NCBI GenBank assembly: GCA_030248215.1 | Contig: JASANG010001367.1 | Span: 124,001-188,000, forward strand | Reading direction: 5' to 3' | Origin: Enoplolaimus lenunculus | Lineage: Eukaryota; Nematoda; Enoplea; Enoplida; Thoracostomopsidae | DNA length: 64,000 bases | In this document: positions 40,660 to 52,360 of the stretch, in pieces | Position numbering within the stretch: position 1 is the stretch's first letter | How the letters are laid out: every line of letters starts with the position of its first letter | Translations under genes and position numbers: made by a program | Notes under the pieces: generated by a model | Databases searched by the model: none | Told to the model about the DNA's origin: nothing | Seen by the model: only the letters and a program-made list of their open reading frames with translations

Positions 40660-43600
40660 CTGTCAGGGACACATTCTTTTAATAGCGACTTTATTACTGA
40701 CCAGCTTCGGTCATTGTGCTTCATGGATTAGGTTTCGGAGCCTAGCGTATTTAGTGTGTTGCTGCCGTGAATTTCCGTTTGAAATTTATACCGTTACTGT
40801 CATTATTGATGTCACTGTTGTTTATGATATGTATCCCCTTAATTTGTGTTGCCACATTCGTATGACTATATTCGTTGGTTCAGTTGTTGGTTTTGGTGTA
40901 TTCCAATTGGGACCACTTGTTCTTGGATAATCAGGGTGACAAATGTTCTACCGCCTCCCCCAATTTGTTGGCTAGTCTCTGACTAGAAGCTGCTTAGGAG
41001 TGGGTCTCATGCCACCGGGGTGCTGGCTAGATAATGTACGGATATTGCCTAGGCACTCGAACCGTTGCTCAACGAAACTCGCTATACAATCGCATTGTTC
41101 TTGAAGGGATTAAAAACTTTAAAGTATTGTGTATACTCCAGTTGCAATAATTTACACAGATAACAGGGTAATAACGCGAAGTTGAGTGAACGTGCGAGAG
41201 GCCAAAAAGGGGGCACGCCCGCGTTTTGATACAGGATACTCATATCGGCTTAAGGCTTGTGTTTACTTGATACACCCTATGTCTTGTCCTTGGTGCCCTT
41301 AATTGCGCATTGTTGTAATTGTGCCCTTAATCATGTATTGTTGTACTTTCGTTTGTTGTTTCGTATGTACGGGATATGACTAGGTGAACCCCTCGTCGAT
41401 CGGACTTAACAGTATGGTGTAGGCTTTCTTTCAGCTGACTCACCCCCCAGAATCGGCTAGGATCTGCTTACCTAAGAAGACCTTCCTTTGTGTTTGGCAT
41501 TTTGACTAGGTGGTACTTAACGAGGTGCTTGAAAGTGTTTTAAAATCATTACCCTCTACTGACTTTTGTTGTTGCGCGTTAGGCAACTGAAAATTTTCCA
41601 CGAGGTATCGGCAATTACGAGACTAATGCGCCTTCTTACCACTCAAATGACTGTCAGAACTGCTCCGCCACTCCCTTCTTTTTCTGTTTTTTTGTCTTGC
41701 CATTTTTTCGCACAAATTCCTGAAGATCTGACTAGCTCGCACTATTAATTGCCCACTTTCAAGACTAGACTATCTCAGACAATTTCGTTGTTTAGGGTAG
41801 CGTGTGCATTTAAAGAGGTGAGATATCCGAAGAAAAGGGGGCATACCCTATAGCATACAGCCACCAGGGAGCAGAAGGTTCAGGTGCCTCAGGTTGTCAG
41901 GCAGGGACGTAGGAGGCTCCCGCGGGTTGACCCTCCCCGTCTCGCACCCTGCTTCCTTTCTACTTGTTGTCTCTCCCCTTTTCTTATCCATTCACCGAAT
42001 ACGCGCAGATTTAAACGTTGTGATACGGACAGTCGGTGCGACAGGAAGCTGTAGTTTTCTTGAGTTTGAAAGGGTAAGGGAGAGTGAGAGAAGAGGGGCA
42101 GCCTGAGGGCTGTCCGATGGGGAGATGGGCTCTAGGTTGGGAGCAATCTTTTGAAATCTAGGAACGAACGTTCGTTTATGCGGTCCATCATCTACAGGTC
42201 CTAAGGTATTTAGGTATGGATATTTGACCCTGTGCTACGGGCACAACCCCCACTAAAGGGTTACCTTCCATGCCGCTACCCCTACCCCTTGGCTCGGTTG
42301 CAACTGCCTACTCATCATCGGGCAATTGTTGGAGAGTCTTAAAGTTTCTCGAAAGTGAGCTCGCAATGGCGTTCAAAACAATTCTATTAGGAAGATATAT
42401 AATTACTCGCCGGCAAAGATGACAACGGTAGTTTTTCGCTCAGCATGGTGTAGACGAGTTGCGCATTTCGGGGATGAAGGGGTAGAGATAGTAGGAGTAA
42501 TTTGAATTTTCAAATTTTCAAGTTTTCAGGTTTTAGTAGCGCTTCATTTCAGTCCAGAAAAGTAGAGGGTGTCGTTTTAATTAATGACTGTACTTTTAGG
42601 TTTGAGAAGGGATGGTGGCTGTGCGGATAATTTAGCTCGATGAAGCGGCTGGCTTTTGCTTCCTGAATAACCGGCTGGTGTCCGCGGGTTCGACATTTTG
42701 GTCTGGCCCGTAGAACTGATCATGAAAACCACCTGGAATCAGGGCCTCCGCTGCCTCGGTTGAAAGTTATGGATTTTTGAAGCTCTCGGAATTATACTGA
42801 TCTCAGAATGAAAAAATGCAAAAATAGGAATTTTCAGATATACCTACAGAACCCACACTGACTGGTAGAGCTCGTTACCCTGAGCAATAAAAATTCCCTG
42901 ATCATGGGTCCGCGATTATCCTTTCGGGAGTTAGGGCCACTCGAACTTTTGAAAATGTGCGTCTAAATTTTATGGATCCGAGGGTGGAAAAATGCAAAAA
43001 CATGAATCTCGGAATCGGAGGTCGAGACCCATATCGTTCGACGCAGCTCATCGAGGTAAGCAATAAAACCACCCTGACTAGGTGTCTTCGACCTCTCGTT
43101 CAAAAGTTATGGGCTTTTAAACTTTTAGCATTTTACAGGTGCAGTTACGGATTCAAGGGTCGAAAAATGCAAAAATGCGAATTTCAGAATCCGCAGTTGA
43201 AACCCCTACCAATCGATAGAGCTCGCCGAGCTGAGTAAGAAAACCACCCTGACCGGGGGTCGGAAGTTATTCGTTCAAGAATTAGAGGCATTCGCAGTTT
43301 CCGAATTTTGGTGTGTAAAAAATTTACGGATCTGAGGTTGAAAAATGCAAAAATGCAAATTTTGGAATTAAGTATCGAGATTGATATCAGTCGACGCAAC
43401 TTTTCACGCTGAACATGAAAAACACCCTGACTCGGGGTCTGAAATGAATCGTTAAGCAGTTACGAGCATTTGAAGTTTTCGAAATTTTATGTATAACACT
43501 TTACGGATTCCCGGTCCAAAAATGCAAAATCACGCTTTCCGTAATCTAGGGTTGGGACTGGTCCTATCGGATTCGGCGTATCGCAATGAGTAAGAAAACC

Positions 43601-44460
43601 ACCCTGACCGTCGTTCGGAAACCGATACTTGAAAAGTTATGATTGGTCCAAGACCCGTGAATCCTGAATGTAAGGTATTAACGAGCTGACTTGTCGAGGA
43701 TGCAGCAGTGAAGGCTCAGGAGCTTAGGTGTGTTTTAATCGGGTGAAACTGGCTGGAAAAGTGCCTCGGGAATGACTCGCGTGTATGAGACACCATTCTT
43801 ATCTCTCTGTCAATTAGCATGGCGGCCTCGAGACTTCCCGGTGCCGATTAGTTTTCGGATTCACCGAGCTGATCAAGAGTGTCTTGAATGTGTGTTCCTT
43901 GAGTTAGGCTGAAATCATAGTATAAGCATTTCAGGGATGGCACAGAAATTTTTCTTGAGACTGTCTCGGCACTTTACCAGGAATTATGAGTGTAAGGATT
44001 TGTGACGTTTAAATGTGTACGCCTTGTATCCGTTTGCCATATTGTTCGTGCTTTCGTGTTCATATTATCGTTTTGTTGGCCAGGTTGGGTAGGAAACCCT
44101 AGCGAATTTTGAACTTGTGACACTTTAGTACAGCATACGTACATTAGCTACACTGACAAAAGGAGCTTTAGGGTGTAGGCATGCGCCAACCGCTCGAGTG
44201 ATAGATTTGTGAATTCAAGTTGGCTGAATAACCTAGCCGCGTATGACATAGATCACGCTCCCTAGTTATACTGGATTTTAGCACATCTAATTTGGCTTTC
44301 GTGTTTTCATTTCTATCTTGCTTTCAATTTTTTGTACGTTGTTTTGTATTGTATCTTGGTGCCTTAATTATTGACAGTGAGATAGGCCCTGTAAGAGGGA
44401 AGGTACGACCTAAATGAAAAGTCACGCGCGCGTACCGGTACTTTGAGGGAATTGTACACT
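40660..44460. other. GC-richer intergenic block without genes
   Basis: This stretch differs in texture from the MITE-rich DNA around it: higher GC, few short TIR elements, no exon-like reading frames. It contains a ~175-bp tandem repeat (42700-43640) and is followed by a CCAAT/TATA promoter-like segment. It may be one long repeat unit. A long terminal-repeat remnant was considered, but no matching target duplication or second copy is visible. Confidence 0.4.
42700..43640. repeat. ~175-bp tandem repeat, about 6 diverged units
   Basis: Anchor AAAACCACCCTGAC recurs near 42724, 42887 (diverged), 43065, 43240, 43418 and 43594. Each unit also has TTACGGATNC..GGTNNAAAAATGCAAAA and a GAGCTGAGTAAG-like end. 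The divergence indicates an old array. Confidence 0.85.
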
Positions 44461-44574
44461 CCAGCCAGCCCTGCCTACAACGTTAGAGATTGCTACCTAC
44501 CCCTTGGCCACACCGCTTAAACTTAATTTTATCGGCCCTCCCCTTGGCTAAGAATGTAAGATTACGTGTAAACC

Positions 44575-44840
44575 CTTACAGCCAATCAGGGGTCGCAACG
44601 CACGGTTGTTTACGTTTTCTCATTGGCTCACGCCGCCTAAATTTTGTCAGCCAATCACGTGGTTTCGCTGCGTCTGCCCTGTGTGAAATTTCATTGGCTC
44701 TTTGCAGCTGTGCTCTTTTTAACCAATCGCATAGCTCAGATCGCGTCTGTTTTACTCGGAATTTCAATGGCTGTGCGCTGAGCGAGAGAGGTATATAAAC
44801 GCGGTGCACGGCTGCAAAATTCAGTTTCAGTTTCAGTTTA
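44575..44840 (+). promoter_or_regulatory. CCAAT-box cluster with TATA box and initiator
   Basis: Five CCAAT boxes at about 30-42-bp spacing, in alternating orientation: 44582 (+), 44622 (-), 44651 (+), 44693 (-), 44723 (+). A sixth weaker CAATGG lies at 44765. Then TATATAAA at 44792-44799 and a triple CAGTTT run at 44822-44839, about 28 bp downstream, where initiation would be expected. This is a textbook pol II promoter layout on the plus strand. The downstream transcript is unknown; the next plus-strand gene is sulfotransferase C, 1.7 kb away. Confidence 0.7.
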
Positions 44841-45554
44841 GATTTTTTTCGGGTTTCCGTCGCGAGCGCGAGCCGCGACACAGCAAACCGAGTTTTCGGT
44901 GCACTGTATGGCGACACTTACCGGGTAGACCCACGGCCATGAACACCCGTGAGGGATACCCCTCAGATTCGTCCGCAGAGGTAACAGTTGGTCGCAACCG
45001 TAACAAAATAAGACCGGATTTAATACCGGATAATGAAAAATACCGGATTTCCCTCCCGGAACCGGAATTTCGGCTGCACCCAGAATTTAAGGTATATTGG
45101 TAAATATATACAGTAAATGTTTCGTTAACTTTACAACCAACGAGTGTCCCCAAACTGCTCAGAAACCAGGGTCGTGGTATTAATGTGAACGCGAAGCTTA
45201 CGTTATGGTTTGGTTAAAGGGTGAAATATACACCAGACGACTTATTATCCTACCTTATAGCCTAAACTAGTAGCCTAGGTCAATTCTATATCGTGTCTTT
45301 GTGAGCGACTAAACGCTAATGTTCATAAGTAATACTAAAACAGACTTAAAACAATAGTCGGTTGAATTCTGGCGTATCTCAGGCCTGTATTTTAATTCCG
45401 AGAAATAGACTGTGACAATTTGGCAGTTTGCATACATGTATAGATTAGATTATCAGCAACAACAACACTGTTTCTGTTTACACTGAGTATAATTCTTTAA
45501 CACGGGATAGTATTTTCGAAATGAAATGTTTTTGGTTAACACGTGCTACACGAT

Positions 45555-46034
45555 ACTGGACCCGAATATAAGTGGAGGGCTAATATGCATTTGGCTTCTC
45601 CAGAGGGTACCCCTCTTCTTATTTCGTGACGGACTGTTGTGTTTATTTTTAACCCTGTTATTCGGTTATGGACTGTTATTTATTTTCAACCTACCCTCCG
45701 CTACCCTTCGTTACTGATATATATCCGGTATTGGAACTATCCGTTGAATTAAACGTTTTTGTCTTGTATCAAAAGTTTGAGGGATAATGCAAGGTTATAC
45801 TTAAGAACGTGCTTTCAAAACTTAAGTATGCTTTAAAGTTTAGAATTGAACTTTATTTGGTCATGGAGTCATTTATGCACTACAGTTCGGGACAGTTGAC
45901 ATTTATGGACTCTAATTAGGGTAAAGGGACTTTATTGGCATACGGACTCATATTACGGATACGGACTCATATTGATTGGGACTCAAAATGGGAATTTTCC
46001 CTTTTTACTTCCCTCTTATTCGGGTCACTACAGT
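45555..46034. mobile_element. TIR element, family P3
   Basis: Ends ACTGGACCCGAATATAAGTG and TTATTCGGGTCACTACAGTA; interior with CTCCAGAGGGTACCCCTCTT and AACCCTGTTATTCGGTTA. Confidence 0.8.
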
Positions 46035-46267
46035 AAGTATTGAAGCAGCTTGTTCAAATGGTACAGCAGGTTATGCCGAAGAAAAATGATAAGAAGTAGT
46101 TATGGTAGCAAATTTTGCTAAATTGTAAATTCGCCTATTAAACGTTTGCGACGCAATACAATCTTATTGTGGCAGAAAATGCATAAAGTAAATTCGCAAA
46201 TTCAAACTTCCATTTTTATTCTGCTTCATCGTTTTGGGAAACACGATGATTTGTTCGAAACATAAAT

Positions 46268-46540
46268 CCCTATTCATACGTGCCAGTGTTTGTTACGAGT
46301 ACTTGCAGCTGCAAATTGCACACAGAACTTGCATTTTTGCATCAGCCATTGATAAAGCGACCGCAATAAATTCAGTGAACGCGTATGTTTGTTCACATAT
46401 ATGAAGTAAATTTCAAGTTATGATTTTTAATGAATTATATTTGTAGCTGCAAGTTTTTCGAACACGATTTTGGACAAAACTTGCAAGTTCAAGTTGCAGC
46501 TACAAATTCTCGCAGTAAAAACTTGCACGTGTGAATAGGG
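46268..46540. mobile_element. TIR element, family R (CCCTATTCACACGTGCAAG)
   Basis: Begins CCCTATTCATACGTGCCAG and ends AACTTGCACGTGTGAATAGGG; 273 bp. Full copy also at 50527-50798, decayed copy at 34290-34455. It ends on the base before ATG 46541. Confidence 0.85.
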
Positions 46541-46579
46541 ATGATAAAACCTTATTTTAAATCTGAATTTTTCTTAGCA

Positions 46580-49500
46580 ATGGCTAAAAAGAAACTGATT
46601 AAGACAATTATTATATTAGTATTGTTGTTTATTCTTATAATAAGGTTTTGTTTTGTCCATCATAATGTATTCGGCTCGTGGAGGCATGTATCCAACGATA
46701 ACCGTTCAAAACAATGGAATACACAATATTACAATGTGTCTGCAAATTTTGACGCTGCAAACACGTCAGTAAGCATAACAACTGTTGATGGATTGGCAAT
46801 ATTAACTAAGAACGAGGATAGTCAATTCGAGGCAAACATAACGACCGTGGTACCACGTGCCAAAAAACTTAGTTCCTTGAAGGCAAAACGCAAGTATGGC
46901 GATAAAATCACAATAGAACTAACAGCAAATACTAAATTAGACACAAGCGAAGAAGTTAGTACCAGTTTAGAAACAAGTGACGAAGAACCAACTGCAATAG
47001 TCACTGAACCGGATGCAATCCACAGCGTGGAGCACATGCTGACCGAACGCAAGCTGGAAACAAGCATACAATGGTACGAGTTCGATTGTCCAAATACAAC
47101 ACTTGATCTAGATTGGTTTCAGTCGTCAAACAAACGAGTTATACGACAATTAATGTTTGTTCCAAATGCTGCCAAATGTATCGTAACCAACAACAACAAC
47201 AACAACAACAGTGCAATTAACCATCGAAGGATGATTGAAAAATTGGAAAATCTTCGTACGACAAATCCTTACAAGCAAATGTTTTTCTGGTTTTGGAAGG
47301 ATGATAATCATTTTATTAGCTTTTGCCCTATACCTAAAAACTGTAACACAATGTTCACAGGTAAATGTATCTTCACTGTAAATTCCAATGAGTTAATTAA
47401 TCAACTCAGACGTAAAGTTAGTTACTTCTGAGTTAATAACAGTTAACTTTAACTCACTCTGAGAGTTGAGCTGATTCTCACTCTGAGTTGAGTTGATTCT
47501 GGGGGAGTTGATTAATTAAATGAGAATGAGTACAGTCAACTGAGAATTATGAGTTCTGATAGTCCTATCTCAGGTGAATGCATTCAACTCATTCTGAGTT
47601 AAAATCAGCTTACTGGAATTTACAGTGATGAAATGAAATTGCAATGATTGAAACGTTTACTAAGGTTGTGTAAAGTTATTTTTTTGCTTATCTTCACTGT
47701 AAATTCCAATGAGTTAATTAATCAACTCAGACGTAAAGTTAGTTACTTCTGAGTTAATAACAGTTAACTTTAACTCACTCTGAGAGTTGAGCTGATTCTC
47801 ACTCTGAGTTGAGTTGATTCTGGGGGAGTTGATTAATTAAATGAGAATGAGTACAGTCAACTGAGAATTATGAGTTCTGATAGTCCTATCTCAGGTGAAT
47901 GCATTCAACTCATTCTGAGTTAAAATCAGCTTACTGGAATTTACAGTGATGAAATGAAATTGCAATGATTGAAACGTTTACTAAGGTTGTGTAAAGTTAT
48001 TTTTTTGCTTAGGCTTAGGATACACACTTTTGCAACGCTTAACCGCAGGCTTTTACGCTTAGGAATACGCGTAATCTACTGTTACGCCTCTAAAAGTAAC
48101 ATTGACCAGATCGTAGTGATGACAAAATCGTATACTAAAAGAAACACTTGGTAAAAAAATTATGCCTCACTGCAAAAAATAGAGAGTCAAATAGACTCTC
48201 TCTAAAATAGGCTTTTCCGGACTACACAAATTGAGTCAGATTCGACTCACGTATAGTCCCGTAAAGCCATTTTCAGAGAGAGTCAATTTGACTCACCATT
48301 TTTGCAGTGAGCTAGTCGAACAGGAATTGGCCAAAACGTAATTCGTTTTGGTGCAAAGTGCGCTACGAAAAATTATGCCATATTTCCAGCTTTGATGTGC
48401 CGCTCTTTCTATTATTCAATGTACGGGTTGAAACAAGAACGAAAATGGTTCTACTCATTTGAATCGGTTTGGAAATATATCGACAATTGCAAAGCTTCGA
48501 TTAAAGCCACTAAGGAACAGTAAGTATAATAATCTTAATTTCTTTTAAAGTAGATATAATTGAATTTATACTTAGGGTTGCGGTTTACTCGACGTCCGGT
48601 GTCGTCCGTCATCGTGCGTCAACCGTACGGCGCCCTCCGTCGTCATCCGTCACCCGTTCGGCACCGTCCATCACCGTCTGTCATCCGTACGGCGCCGTCC
48701 GTCGCAATCCGTCACTCGTTCGGCACCGTCCATCACCGTCTGTCATCCGTACGGCGCCGTCCGTCACCGTTCGTACCATACGTAATCGTACGTGAATGAT
48801 TTGCGCACGATACTGCAGGGTGACGGACGGCGCCGGGCATCAACAAAATTATTGCGCAACCATTTGACGCTTGCAATTTTTGTTCCAGGCGTGTCTGCTG
48901 TTTGGTATAAAAATCCTAAAAGTTTACATGGACAACGCTGCGAAAATTGTAAATGAATCGAGAATCCCATATTTGTCCTCATGTGACATATCCGTAGAGT
49001 TGTCGGTCAGATTTTTTTGAAAAAAAATATCTGCCAAATACGTAAAACAAGATATTGTGCTTGTTAGTTTGCGATTTTTACTAAGCAAAGACACAAGAGA
49101 CGCAACCGTAATAAAAACTGCAATTAATATGAAACGAAAAAAATATTATTCGTAGGAAAATTAATTATTTACACCGTTACGATCATTTTCTATTATGGTA
49201 TTTAGTCAAAAATGTTAAACTTCAAATAGGTTTGCCGTCAAGTGACTAATTTATTTGCATCACTGTAAGTTGTAGTGAATTGATTTTAACGCAGAATGTA
49301 GAGCTGAATCATTCAGTCTGAGTTAGGACTATCAGAACTCAAAATTTTGAGTTGATTCAACTCATTTTGATTTAATTAATCAATTTTCCCGGAATCAACT
49401 GAACTTAGTGTAAGAAACAACAAATGTCAGAGTGAGCTAAAATTTTTTGTTGTTAACTCAGAAATAACTAACTTTCCATCCGAGTGATTAATTAACTGAT

Positions 49501-52360
49501 TGAAATTTAATTTACAGTGTCGATATTAAAATTGTGATCGAAATAAAATTGGTTTAGTTGTTAGTTCGTTGTAAATTGCAGTGAGTTGATTTTAACTCAG
49601 AATGAGTTGAACTCAGAGGTGTGAGCTATGAATTAGGTCTTTCAGGACTCAGAATTCTGAATTGAATGAACCCATTCTGAGTTAATTAATCAACTGACCC
49701 AGAGTTAAATCAGCTCAGAGCGAGAAGAACGTAGCTCGTTTTAACGCTTGAAATGTGTACCTTAGCAAGAATTTGTAGTCGAATTCAGAAATAATCGTTT
49801 GTTTATAATGGAAACCGTAAATGTGAAAGTTTTTACATCGTAAGAGAATTTAGCTATTCCTGGTTGTTCCTCAGTTAATATTAGTTATTTCTGGTAATTT
49901 CTGAGTTATTGCCAATAAATATTAACTAACACAGATCTGATTTAATTCCGAGCGAGTTGATTAATTAACTCAGAACGAGTTCAATCAATCCAGAATTCTA
50001 AGTTGTGAAAGATCTATTCAGAGCGAAGACTTCTGAGTGAATTCTAGTCATTCTGAGTTAAAATCAACTCACTGAAATTTACAGTGATACTTATTCTATT
50101 ATAGAGCGCACATAATTTGGAGATTAAGGCAGTGGAAGAAATTTGTTCTTCTTCGAGACCCAATCATGCGATTTGTATCTGGTTACCGGTTTACGTGCGT
50201 GTTCTTGCGACAAAATTGCCATCAGTGTCCACGCGATTCAATTGAGTGTTTTGCGGAACGTAATCGACACCAAATTAACCAACTTAACCAGCATTTTAAA
50301 CTCAGTCCCATTCAATATATTAATCATTTTTATCCACAAATGTGGCATTGTCATTTACCGAAGAAATTTGGTAGTTATACACACATGATGGTATACAACA
50401 AGACACGTGAATTTTCAACAGTTGCTCAACAAGCACTGATACAAATGGGAGTATCGCGACGACATCTGCTTAATAGCGGTTGGGGTCCAAACGGGCAAGT
50501 TTCCAATTTTATTACACTTAGTAAAACCCTATTCACACGTTCAAGTTTTTGCTGCGAAAACTTGCAGCTGCTAATTGCACGCAGAACTTGAATTTTTTCA
50601 TCGGCCAATGAGAATGCGGCTTTCAATAAATTCAGTGAACTTGCGTGGTTTTTCACACATGTGAACTAAATTGCCAGCTTTGATTTTTAATGAATTATTT
50701 GCAGATGCATGTTTTTCGAACGGAATTTTGGATAAAACTAGCAAGTGCAAGTGGCAGCTGCAACTTCTCGTAGCAAAAACTTGCACTTGTGAATAGGGAT
50801 TAACCAACATCTGTTATATGCATGGCTCAGTTGCCGCTAACATTATAGGTAAATTAATGTCACTCACACGTTATAATGGGTGCGGCCAATGTTACTTTAA
50901 TGGGCGTAACAGTAGATTAAGCGTATTCCTAAGCCTAAGCCTAAGCGTTACAAAAATGTGTTCCTAAGCATAACCCTAAGCCAAAGTCTAAGCAAAAAAT
51001 ATAATCTAGAATCTAAACCTACTCTTTTATGGACCCACCAGAGACCTGGACGCCCCTTAAACTAGCATGGGCCATGGGTGCTATCCGCCACATTCAATTA
51101 CCCTACCGTTGTGAATAGGCAGTATACATGTCCGTACTTTTTAAAAAAATCAATTGGCGTGGCATCATTTTCGACACAAAATGGTGGACATTTAGGCGTT
51201 ACCGGCAACGGTGTAGCGGACAAATTTTGAATTTGCCAACAACATGCGGTCTTTTCAATAATTTTGCTGCAAATTCAAACTGAGAGGATAATTTAAATTT
51301 TGGCGGGAAATCACAATTTGGACGGGAAAAGTGAACGTTTGCGAAAAGTTCCAATACTGACGACAAATTCAAATTTTGGCTTTGTGGCCAATAAATTCAC
51401 ATTAAAGCAGAAAATTCAAATTTTGCCGCATAATTGAAATTTTGGCCGAAAAATTTAAATTATAAAGAATGTTTATATTTTGGGAAAAATAATATTTTCA
51501 AGCAAACTATCTATACATTAGGCATTCCACACCTATTGTGTAGTTAAGTGGGACATTTAAAGTAAATAGCGAGGTTACAGAAATTGCCTCTATACTGTTT
51601 ACGCAAAAGCTGCATAATCCGTTCATCTTAAATTTCCTGAATTTTTAAACGTTTATTACTGAAGATTATATTAAAATCACAGTGTCGTCTTGGCCAATGT
51701 TAGTTTTAGGGGCGTAACCGTAGATTAGACATATTTCTAAGTCTAAAGTCTAAGCCTAAGCGTTACACAAGTGTGTTCCTAAGCCTAAGCCTTAGCCTAA
51801 GCAAAAAATGTAATCTACAATCTAAACGTACTCTTTTACAGACGCACCAGCGGGCCCGTACCCAAGGTTGGGGGCAGGAGAAGCTCAGCACCCATGGGAA
51901 ATTTGGCCCGCCCCCTAAAAAGTGTTCAACCTTGCTTGTAACTCATTGGAAACCCTTGAATGCCCGCCCTGAAAATTTTTTAACCCCCCGTAGCAAGGTG
52001 AGTTCGCTACGAGCCTGCGCACCAGAAACCTGTACGACCCTAAAAGTACCATGGGCCCAATATTTAAAATAGTATTTTATTTGCAGAAGTTACTCATTTT
52101 TGAGCGATTTCCCTGATCATACATCTTCGACAAACGACATAATGCGTTTTGCGTGGACTGTCCTGTCAGATATCAAAACGTTGAATGATATATTTGTTAC
52201 CTATTACATCGATTATTATCACCTGAGGTTCCCGTTGCCCGCGGAAGCCCTTGATACGTGCCATTCTGTAAATAATAGTGTAGCAGACTACGAAATATGC
52301 TTTGTGTTGGTCGTTGGACAGTGGCCTGTTTATGAGAAAGGCGCTTTTGTTGTACAATAG
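46580..52360 (+). CDS. Carbohydrate sulfotransferase paralogue C, 4 exons, one GC-AG intron
   Basis: Exons 46580-47360, 48390-48519, 50105-50494, 52087-52360; phases 1, 2, 2; 524 residues. I start at ATG 46580 (MAKKKLIKT), 2 nt after TTTTTCTTAG; an in-frame ATG at 46541 abuts a transposon. A signal anchor (TIIILVLLFILIIRF) begins near residue 9, then a Glu/Thr-rich stem with an (AAC)n stretch coding poly-Asn. The core has CPIPKNCNTMFT, ALMCRSFYYSMYGL, RDPIMRFVSGY, CHQCPRDSIECFA, INHFYPQMWHC and YYIDYYHLRFPLP. Predicted PAPS-dependent Golgi sulfotransferase; acceptor not predictable. Exon 3 ends AACGG with donor GCAAGT, at the same site as in copy B. Exon 3 is about 60-65% identical to B at protein level while exon 4 is over 90%, so exon 4 has been converted or freshly duplicated. 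Confidence 0.86.
47371..48012. repeat. Exact 321-bp tandem duplication containing a P1 MITE
   Basis: The segment from CTTCACTGTAAATTCC (47371) is repeated at 47692 with no difference that I can see. Each copy holds a whole P1 MITE (47374-47627, 47695-47948) plus TTGCAATGATTGAAACG flank. It starts 10 bp after the exon 1 donor of sulfotransferase C. Confidence 0.95.
48000..48112 (+). mobile_element. Telomere-repeat element, subfamily T2, right half
   Basis: TTTTTTGCTTAGGCTTAGG, then CTACTGTTACGCCTCTAAAA and AACATTGACC. The left half is lost, apparently at the boundary of the 321-bp duplication. Confidence 0.7.
48168..48309. mobile_element. Palindromic MITE, family P2, short
   Basis: CACTGCAAAAAATAGAGAG to CTCACCATTTTTGCAGTG; it ends 80 bp before exon 2 of sulfotransferase C. 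Confidence 0.8.
48590..48845. repeat. CCGTCCGTCACC-type tandem repeat
   Basis: Three to four units of about 60 bp built from CGGCGCCGTCCGT and TTCGGCACCGTCCATCACCG. Related sequence occurs at 56570-56625 and 57895-58060. In intron 2 of sulfotransferase C. Confidence 0.8.
49261..50087. mobile_element. P1 MITE copies, one complete and one composite
   Basis: A copy at 49261-49520 (CACTGTAAGTTGTAGTG to AATTTACAGTG) and another spanning 49571-50087 that is interrupted by unrelated sequence around 49730-49870. The right end lies 15 bp before the exon 3 acceptor stretch. Confidence 0.75.
50527..50798. mobile_element. TIR element, family R (second full copy)
   Basis: CCCTATTCACACGTTCAAG to CTTGCACTTGTGAATAGGG, 272 bp, starting 32 bp after the GC donor of sulfotransferase C. 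Confidence 0.87.
50884..51073 (-). mobile_element. Telomere-repeat TIR element, subfamily T2, complete
   Basis: Perfect 8-bp duplication ATGGGTGC (50876-50883, 51074-51081). Ends GGCCAATGTTACTTTAATGG and CCCCTTAAACTAGCATGGGCC. Confidence 0.92.
51626..52357 (+). repeat. Duplicated/converted tract, copy 2 (partner 39026-39756)
   Basis: Contains a T2 element (51692-52057) with the same nested H2 MITE (51851-52016) and the same CGCACCAG duplication as the partner, then exon 4 of sulfotransferase C. Similarity stops at the stop codon. Confidence 0.9.

Noticed and set aside
40660-44940. A long terminal-repeat remnant (TGTCAGGG start, GGCGACA end, internal promoter)
   Set aside because: No matching target duplication, no second copy and no coding parts are visible, so the class cannot be supported.
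44490-45153. Coding frames around the orphan promoter
   Set aside because: Overlapping frames on both strands in a GC-rich promoter and a CCGG-type repeat; no splice structure or family.
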